DNA of 49,821 nucleotides from an uncultured Pseudomonadota bacterium (GTDB lineage: Bacteria; Pseudomonadota; Gammaproteobacteria; Burkholderiales; Burkholderiaceae), in assembly GCA_946480245.1 (NCBI GenBank), contig CAMLIZ010000009.1, positions 1 through 49,821 on the forward strand, written 5' to 3'. Both the position numbers and the translations under genes were made by a program. The notes under the pieces are model-generated. The model saw only the letters and a program-made list of their open reading frames with translations, was not told the DNA's origin and ran no database searches. Shown here in pieces: positions 43,657-49,821 of this stretch; the first letter of the stretch is position 1; each line of letters opens with the position of its first letter.

Positions 43657-45454
43657 CGTGCAAGCCCTGGCACTGTATTTCGGCAATGCCGAGCGGCCGC
43701 TCTTCGGCTGGTGGCATGCAGCGGGTGCGGCGCCGCTCGACACGGCGGTGCTGCTGTGCCCGCCCTACGGGCGCGAAGAGGTGAGTGCACATCGCACGCT
43801 GCGCCACTTGGCCGCCGCGTTGGCGTCCGCCGGCTTGCCCGTGCTTCGCTTCGACTACGCCGGCACCGGGGACTCCGCCGGCGACGACGGCATGCCGGAC
43901 CTCGTCGATGCGTGGCTGCAGTCGGTGGATGCAGCCGTGGACGAGCTGCGCCGGCTCAGCGGCGCCCCCCGCGTGGCGGTGGTCGGGTTGCGCCTGGGCG
44001 CGCTGCTGGGCGCATGCGCCGCCGCGCGGCGCGAGGACATAGCCGCCTTCGTGGCACTGGCACCGGTGCAGAGCGGCCGCAGCTTCGTGCGCGAACAGAA
44101 GGCGCTGCAGGCAGCATCCGCCGCACGCGGTGCTGCGCCTGCCGGCGAACAGCAGCTGGAGGCCGGCGGCTATGCGATGGGCGCCGCCACATGTCAGGCG
44201 CTCGCCGCCCTCGAATTGCGAGGGTTGCCGCACCCTCCGGCGCCACAAGCGCTGATCATCGATCGTGACGACATGCCTGCGCCCGCCGCATGGATGGCCG
44301 AGTGGGTGCAGGCCGGCTGCACGGTCGATCACCGGCGCCTGCCCGGCTACGCCGCGCTGATGCAGGATCCGCACAACACCCAGGTGCCGGCTGCGATCAT
44401 CGACGCCACGGTGCAATGGCTGCGCCAGGGTGCGAGCGCGGGCTCGGCCGCGCGTGAGGTGCCGATGCAGGTATCCGCCACGCTCGACGGCATCATCGAA
44501 GAGCCGGTGACGATCGACGCCGACGGCGCATTGCTGCACGGCGTGCTCAGCCGGCCGGTACAGGCGAACAACACGCGGCCGGCGGTGCTGTTGGTCAATG
44601 CGGGGGCCCAACGCCGCATCGGGCCGAGCCGGCTCTACGTGACGCTGGCCCGGCGCTGGGCTGCGCAAGGCGCACCGGTGCTGAGACTGGACCTGTGCGG
44701 CCTGGGCGACAGCCCCGCTCGTGCAGGTGCAGCCGAGAACATCGTGTATTCGCCCACTGCAGTGGCCGAGGTGACGGCCGCCGTGCGCCAACTGCGCCAC
44801 CGCTTCCCCGGTCAGCCCTGCGTCGCGGTCGGCCTGTGCTCCGGGGCTTACCACGGCTTCAAGGCCGCGGCCTTCGGCGCGCCGCTGCAGGCCGTGGTGG
44901 TGATCAACCCGCTCACCTTCTTCTGGCGCGAGGGCACGCCGCTCGATGCGCCGATGCCCGCCCATCACGTGGCGGCCGAGATGGCGCGCTACCGCTCCAA
45001 CCTGTTCGCGGCCGAGCGCTGGCGCAAGCTGCTGCGAGGCCAGGTCGATCTGCGCCGCCTTGCCGCCTTGTTGTGGCGCCGTGCCCTGCACACCGCTTCC
45101 GGCCCGGCGCGCGACCTTGCCCGCCTGCTGCGGCTGCCGTTGCGCGATGACCTGGCGCGCGAGCTGCGCCAGATGGGCCGCGCACGCGTGGCGCTGCATT
45201 TCGTGTTCTCCCAGGGCGACCCGGGCGAAGACCTGTTGCGCACCGAAGGCGGCAGCCTCGTCGGCCGCCTGCTGCGCAATGGCCAGTTGGTGATGCACCA
45301 CCAGCCCGACGCTGACCACACTTTCACCGGCCTGGCGGCCAGGCGTGCCGTCACCGCGCTGCTCAGCGAGATCGTGCTGGGCTACAGCAACTCGATGCCC
45401 GCCAGCCGCGCCGAGCAGGCCTGGCGCACGATGTCGACGAAGTCGCCGAGATAA
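43646..45454 (+). CDS. Double alpha/beta hydrolase with replaced nucleophiles
   Basis: Two alpha/beta hydrolase domains are fused in one 602-residue protein. The first (about residues 1-270) has TAVLLCPPYGREEVSAHRTLRHLAAALASAGLPVLRFDYAGTGDS and GLRLGALLGA, where the catalytic Ser of GxSxG is Arg. The second (about 285-590) has PAVLLVNAGAQRRIGPSRLYVTLARRWAAQGAPVLRLDLCGLGDS and GLCSGAYHGFKAA, where it is Cys; a late DADHTFTG gives a possible His base. The first pattern resembles exosortase-A-associated hydrolases as I remember them. A Cys nucleophile would suit transfer of an acyl or aminoacyl group. The start overlaps the GH2 stop by 11 bases. The last 73 bases overlap the convergent metR gene. 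Confidence 0.85.
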   Translation: MPADVQALALYFGNAERPLFGWWHAAGAAPLDTAVLLCPPYGREEVSAHRTLRHLAAALASAGLPVLRFDYAGTGDSAGDDGMPDLVDAWLQSVDAAVDELRRLSGAPRVAVVGLRLGALLGACAAARREDIAAFVALAPVQSGRSFVREQKALQAASAARGAAPAGEQQLEAGGYAMGAATCQALAALELRGLPHPPAPQALIIDRDDMPAPAAWMAEWVQAGCTVDHRRLPGYAALMQDPHNTQVPAAIIDATVQWLRQGASAGSAAREVPMQVSATLDGIIEEPVTIDADGALLHGVLSRPVQANNTRPAVLLVNAGAQRRIGPSRLYVTLARRWAAQGAPVLRLDLCGLGDSPARAGAAENIVYSPTAVAEVTAAVRQLRHRFPGQPCVAVGLCSGAYHGFKAAAFGAPLQAVVVINPLTFFWREGTPLDAPMPAHHVAAEMARYRSNLFAAERWRKLLRGQVDLRRLAALLWRRALHTASGPARDLARLLRLPLRDDLARELRQMGRARVALHFVFSQGDPGEDLLRTEGGSLVGRLLRNGQLVMHHQPDADHTFTGLAARRAVTALLSEIVLGYSNSMPASRAEQAWRTMSTKSPR

Positions 45455-46296
45455 GGCTTGCCGGCCAGCGCCTTTGGAGCGCAGGCATGCAGTTCACTCC
45501 ACAGCCCGCCGGCGCCGATGCGCTTGGCGACGACGTAGTCGTGGTCGACATAGCTCTTGACGCCCCAGTTCGGCAGCGCCGCGACGCCGCGCCGGCTGGC
45601 CACGAGCTGCAGGATGGCGACGGTGAGCTCGGCCGTGCGGCGTGCCAGGCGGATGCCGGCTGGCTGCAGCACCTCCCGGATAAGGTCGATGCGTGCCTCT
45701 GGCACCGGGTAGGTGATCAAGGTTTCCCCCGCCAGGTCGGCCGCCTGCAGCCGGCGCTTGCGCGCCAGCCGGTGCTCGTTGGCCAGCACCACCAGGATCT
45801 CGAAGCGGAACAGCGGCGCCACCGCAAGGCCGCGCTTGCGCTGCGGCGCCGAGCCGATCACCAGGTCCGCCTTACCGTCGGCCAGCAGTGCCAGCGGATC
45901 GGGGTGGAAGCCGGCCACCAAGTCCACCTCCACCTCGCTCCAGCGGCGGCGGAACTCGTCCATCACCGGCATCAGCCATTCGAAGCAGGTGTGGCATTCG
46001 AGCGCGATGCGCAGCTCGCCGCGCGTGTCGCCCTGCAGCCGCAGCAGGTCGCGCTCGGCGGCGCTCACCTGTGCGGTCACCTCGTGCGCCAGTTGCAGCA
46101 GGCGCTGCCCTGCCGCGGTGAATTTCAGGCCCTGTCGCGCCGAGCGCTCGAACAGCGTCACGCCGTAGTGCGCCTCGAGTGCGCGCACCTGATGCGACAG
46201 CGCGGAGGGTGTGAGGTGCACCCGCTCGGCCGCAGGCGCCAGCTTGCCTGCCGCTGCGATAGCGAGCAACGAGCGGAGGTGGCGCGTTTCGATCAT
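45382..46296 (-). CDS. metR: LysR-type regulator of methionine genes, MetR
   Basis: MetR activates metE and other methionine genes, with homocysteine as co-activator. The 304-residue protein starts at MIETRHLRSLLAIAAAGKLAPAAERVHLTPSALSHQVRALEAHYGVTLFER, the N-terminal LysR-type helix-turn-helix, and continues with the effector domain (ELRIALECHTCFEWLMPVMDEFRRRWSEVEVDLVAGFHPDPLALLADGKADLVIGS). The CHTCFEWLMP stretch is characteristic of MetR. It is divergent from metE, and the predicted operator TGAA-N5-TTCA lies just upstream. Its 3' end overlaps the double hydrolase gene by 73 bases on the opposite strand. Confidence 0.93.
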   Translation of the reverse strand: MIETRHLRSLLAIAAAGKLAPAAERVHLTPSALSHQVRALEAHYGVTLFERSARQGLKFTAAGQRLLQLAHEVTAQVSAAERDLLRLQGDTRGELRIALECHTCFEWLMPVMDEFRRRWSEVEVDLVAGFHPDPLALLADGKADLVIGSAPQRKRGLAVAPLFRFEILVVLANEHRLARKRRLQAADLAGETLITYPVPEARIDLIREVLQPAGIRLARRTAELTVAILQLVASRRGVAALPNWGVKSYVDHDYVVAKRIGAGGLWSELHACAPKALAGKPYLGDFVDIVRQACSARLAGIELL

Positions 46297-46299
46297 GGT

Positions 46300-46312
46300 T
46301 GAACCCAATTCA
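46300..46312 (+). promoter_or_regulatory. MetR operator TGAA-N5-TTCA between metR and metE
   Basis: TGAACCCAATTCA is a perfect match to the MetR consensus TGAA-N5-TTCA. It begins 4 bases upstream of the metR start and 84 bases before the metE ATG, so it could repress metR and activate metE. A further TGAA (46321-46324) and TTCA (46339-46342) are spaced 14 bases apart and are less convincing. Confidence 0.75.
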
Positions 46313-46324
46313 TCATCTGATGAA
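46309..46324 (+). repeat. Perfect inverted repeat in the metR-metE control region
   Basis: TTCATCA-TC-TGATGAA is a 7-base perfect dyad with a 2-base spacer. It shares its first TTCA with the MetR site and its last TGAA with the second half site, so it may extend the MetR binding region. Confidence 0.55.
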
Positions 46325-46396
46325 AACATGCCGATTGATTCATTTTAGGGTGGCCGCAACACTGCATCGGTTTCATGCATCAAAGGAGGTGCCGCC

Positions 46397-48688
46397 ATGG
46401 CCCGGTCCCACATCCTCGGATTTCCACGCATCGGCGCAGGGCGCGAGCTGAAGCGCTCGCTGGAATCGTTCTGGCGCGGCCAGACCTCCGACTCGGCGGT
46501 CGAAACAACCGCCCGCGAGTTGCGCGCCCGCCATTGGCAGCTGCAACGCGAGGCCGGGCTGTCGATGCTGAGCGCAGGCGACTTCGCGCTCTACGACCAC
46601 ATGCTGGACCAGAGCGCCCTGCTCGGTGCCCTGCCCTCTCGTTTCGGCTTCGACCCGATGGCGCTCACGCTCGCGCAGCGCTTCGAGCTGGCGCGTGGCA
46701 ACGCCACCCAGCCGGCCATGGAGATGACGAAGTGGTTCGACACCAATTACCACTATCTGGTCCCCGAGCTCGATCCCCAGACGCAGTTTCAAGGCGGCCA
46801 CACCGGCTGGTTCGCGCAGATTGACGAAGCGCTGGCCAGTGGCATGCAAGTCAAGCCGGTGCTGGTGGGGCCGCTCACCTACCTGCACCTGGCGAAGACG
46901 CACGTGGCCGGCTTCGACCGTCTGCAACTGCTGCCCGCGTTGTGCAGCGCCTATCGCCGCGTCCTTGCCGAGCTAGCGCAGCGCGGCATCGAATGGGTGC
47001 AGCTCGATGAGCCCGCACTTTGCCTGGAACTCGACGAGCCCTGGCTCGTAGCCGCGGAGCAGGCCTATGCCGCGTTGCAGGGCAGCGGAGCGAAGCTGCT
47101 GCTGGCCACGTACTTCGACGCCGTGGACGCGCCGCGCCGAATCGCCCGCCTGCCGGTGCAAGGCTTCCACGTCGACCTGCTGCGCGCGCCGCAGCAACTC
47201 GCCGCCTGGCGCCACGCCTTGCCGACCGACGCGGTGCTATCGACTGGCGTGGTGGACGGACGCAACGTATGGCGCACCGACCTGCGCAAGGCGCTGCAAG
47301 TGCTGCAGCCCCTGCACGACGACCTGGGTGATCGGCTCTGGGTTGCGCCATCGTGCTCGCTGCTGCATGTGCCGGTGAGCTTGGCGGCCGAAGCACGGCT
47401 GGACGCCGGCGTGCGCCGCTGGCTCGCCTTTGCCACCGAGAAGCTGCACGAACTGCAAACCTTGACCCGGGCCCTGAACGAAGGTGAATCGGCCGTCGCC
47501 GACACCCTGCAGGACTGTGACGCCGTGCACGCGGCGCGACGGGCGTCACGCCGTGTGGCCAACCCCTTGGTGCGCAAGCGCGTGGCGGCACTGGACGATC
47601 GCATGGTCGAGCGGCACCGCCCGTTCACTGAGCGCGCGCCCCGCCAGCGGGCTGCCTTGGCGCTGCCGCCCCTGCCCACCACCACGATCGGCTCGTTTCC
47701 GCAGACCGCGCAGATCCGCCGCGACCGCGCCGCATACAGGCGCGGCGAGCTGACCGCACTGGAGTACCTGCACCGCATGCGCGAGGAGATGGCGCTGGCC
47801 GTGCGCAAGCAGGAGGCACTGGGGCTGGACGTGCTGGTGCACGGCGAGGCCGAGCGCAACGACATGGTGGAGTACTTCGGCGAGCAGCTGTGGGGCTGCG
47901 CGGTCACCGAGTTCGGCTGGGTGCAGAGCTACGGCTCACGATGCGTGAAGCCGCCCATCTTGTATGGCGACGTGCACCGGCCGGAGCCGATGACGGTGGA
48001 AACCGCCGCTTATGCACAAAGCCTGACGGCCAAGCCCGTCAAGGGCATGCTCACCGGCCCGGTGACCTTGCTGCAATGGTCCTTCGTGCGCGACGACCAG
48101 CCGCGCGACGCCACCTTGCTGCAACTTGCGCTGGCGGTACGCGACGAGGTGCTGGATCTCGAAAATGCCGGCATCCAAGTGATCCAGATCGACGAGCCCG
48201 CCTTCCGTGAAGGCCTGCCACTCAAGCGACGCGACCACGCGCACTACCTGCAGCGGGCGGTGCACGCGTTTCGCCTTGCGGCAGGCGGTGTGCGCGACGA
48301 GACGCAGATCCACACGCACATGTGCTACTCGGAGTTCAACGACATCCTGGGCGCGATCGCGGCGATGGATGCCGACGTGATCACGATCGAAACCTCGCGT
48401 TCGAACATGGAACTGCTCGACGCATTCGGCGAGTTCGCCTATCCGAACGAAGTCGGCCCCGGCGTATACGACATCCACTCGCCGCGCATTCCCACGGCGG
48501 CAGCGATGCGGCAACTGCTGGAGCGCGCGGCCCGGGTGATCCCGGCCCAGCGGCTCTGGGTCAACCCCGACTGCGGCTTGAAGACCCGCGCTTGGCCCGA
48601 GGTGGAAGCGGCGCTGGAACAGATGGTGCAGGCGGCAAGAGACCTGCGCGCGCAAATGAAAACCGCCGCGACAGCGGCGGTTTCGTGA
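46397..48688 (+). CDS. metE: Cobalamin-independent methionine synthase
   Basis: MetE transfers a methyl group from 5-methyltetrahydropteroyltri-glutamate to homocysteine. The 763-residue protein has the N-terminal barrel start [21 protein letters not shown] and the C-terminal catalytic barrel start [80 protein letters not shown], the zinc-binding [10 protein letters not shown] and NPDCGLKTR, and [11 protein letters not shown] are also present. The zinc ligands are His, Cys, Glu and Cys, as expected. A strong AAAGGAGG lies 6-7 bases upstream of the ATG. Regulation by MetR is likely. The last codons are within a terminator hairpin. Confidence 0.96.
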   Translation: MARSHILGFPRIGAGRELKRSLESFWRGQTSDSAVETTARELRARHWQLQREAGLSMLSAGDFALYDHMLDQSALLGALPSRFGFDPMALTLAQRFELARGNATQPAMEMTKWFDTNYHYLVPELDPQTQFQGGHTGWFAQIDEALASGMQVKPVLVGPLTYLHLAKTHVAGFDRLQLLPALCSAYRRVLAELAQRGIEWVQLDEPALCLELDEPWLVAAEQAYAALQGSGAKLLLATYFDAVDAPRRIARLPVQGFHVDLLRAPQQLAAWRHALPTDAVLSTGVVDGRNVWRTDLRKALQVLQPLHDDLGDRLWVAPSCSLLHVPVSLAAEARLDAGVRRWLAFATEKLHELQTLTRALNEGESAVADTLQDCDAVHAARRASRRVANPLVRKRVAALDDRMVERHRPFTERAPRQRAALALPPLPTTTIGSFPQTAQIRRDRAAYRRGELTALEYLHRMREEMALAVRKQEALGLDVLVHGEAERNDMVEYFGEQLWGCAVTEFGWVQSYGSRCVKPPILYGDVHRPEPMTVETAAYAQSLTAKPVKGMLTGPVTLLQWSFVRDDQPRDATLLQLALAVRDEVLDLENAGIQVIQIDEPAFREGLPLKRRDHAHYLQRAVHAFRLAAGGVRDETQIHTHMCYSEFNDILGAIAAMDADVITIETSRSNMELLDAFGEFAYPNEVGPGVYDIHSPRIPTAAAMRQLLERAARVIPAQRLWVNPDCGLKTRAWPEVEAALEQMVQAARDLRAQMKTAATAAVS
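48660..48683 (+). terminator. Hairpin overlapping the end of metE
   Basis: AAACCGCCGC-GACA-GCGGCGGTTT is a perfect 10-base stem with a 4-base loop, whose 3' arm ends in TTT. The metE stop codon (48686-48688) comes 3 bases after it, so the hairpin is inside the coding sequence. It probably terminates metE transcription or stabilises its 3' end. Confidence 0.65.
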
Positions 48689-48694
48689 GCCATG

Positions 48695-48723
48695 CCCGAG
48701 CCCCCTCGCGGAGGGGGCTCGGG
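48695..48723. terminator. Bidirectional terminator between metE and aceA
   Basis: CCCGAGCCCCCTC-GCG-GAGGGGGCTCGGG is a perfect 13-base stem with a 3-base loop, placed between two convergent genes (metE ends 48688, aceA ends 48736). There is no U-tract, but such a GC-rich hairpin can serve both strands. Confidence 0.65.
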
Positions 48724-48735
48724 GGAGCAAACCAT

Positions 48736-49821
<1,086 letters not shown>

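Noticed and set aside
46335..46363. Possible metE -35/-10 pair (TTGATT and AACACT)
   Set aside because: The -10 is a poor match and no second support exists; the MetR site is the better-supported element.

Overview
This 49.8 kb window is GC-rich, densely coded chromosomal DNA, almost certainly from a betaproteobacterium of the order Burkholderiales (Rubrivivax/Leptothrix/Methylibium-like relatives). The lines of evidence are a complete aerobic benzoyl-CoA (box) pathway with its BoxR regulator, families common in that order (DUF4936, DUF4863, DUF1839), and housekeeping runs such as mltG-tmk-holB-pilZ-tatD. I found no tRNA, rRNA, CRISPR array, insertion sequence or phage gene. No gene-free stretch exceeds about 135 bases.

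Layout. (1) 1-3270: the 3' part of a CusA-type Cu/Ag efflux pump, facing a Met/His-rich predicted outer-membrane barrel that has a MerR-like operator/promoter candidate upstream. (2) 3388-18005: a benzoate catabolic locus built around boxR. Leftward run nine genes: a DUF4863 protein, boxD, benzoate-CoA ligase, an alpha/beta hydrolase and a five-gene branched-chain-type ABC importer, mostly with 4-base start/stop overlaps. Rightward run boxR, boxC, boxB and boxA. TGCA-based repeats sit in both control regions, and one TGCA-N6-TGCA overlaps the -10 box of the boxC promoter. (3) 18019-22333: a TonB-dependent receptor, a hybrid histidine kinase and a YfiR-like periplasmic protein, translationally coupled. 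(4) 22426-24565: two exported proteins of unknown function. (5) 24695-32062: mostly core genes (tatD, pilZ, holB, tmk, mltG, ygfZ), then DUF4936, an NRDE protein and a thioesterase-GNAT fusion. (6) 32059-34660: an esterase, an iron-type alcohol dehydrogenase and a VanZ-like protein.

(7) 34635-45454 is the most unusual region. Two divergent gene runs bring together an amino acid:[carrier protein] ligase (a tRNA-synthetase homologue that does not charge tRNA), DUF1839, an acyl-CoA-dehydrogenase-like protein apparently lacking the usual catalytic Glu, an acyltransferase-3, a flavin reductase, an esterase, an AcpS-type phosphopantetheinyl transferase, a small carrier protein with an atypical TSH attachment motif, a GH2 beta-mannosidase-like protein and a double alpha/beta hydrolase with replaced nucleophiles. 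This looks like a dedicated pathway on a carrier-protein-bound amino acid, with an unknown product.

(8) 45382-48688: metR and metE diverge around a canonical MetR site, and metE ends in a terminator hairpin. (9) 48736-49821: the 3' part of isocitrate lyase (aceA).

Starts were chosen from homology, ribosome binding sites and overlap with the upstream stop. Functions come from family recognition by eye; no database search was possible.
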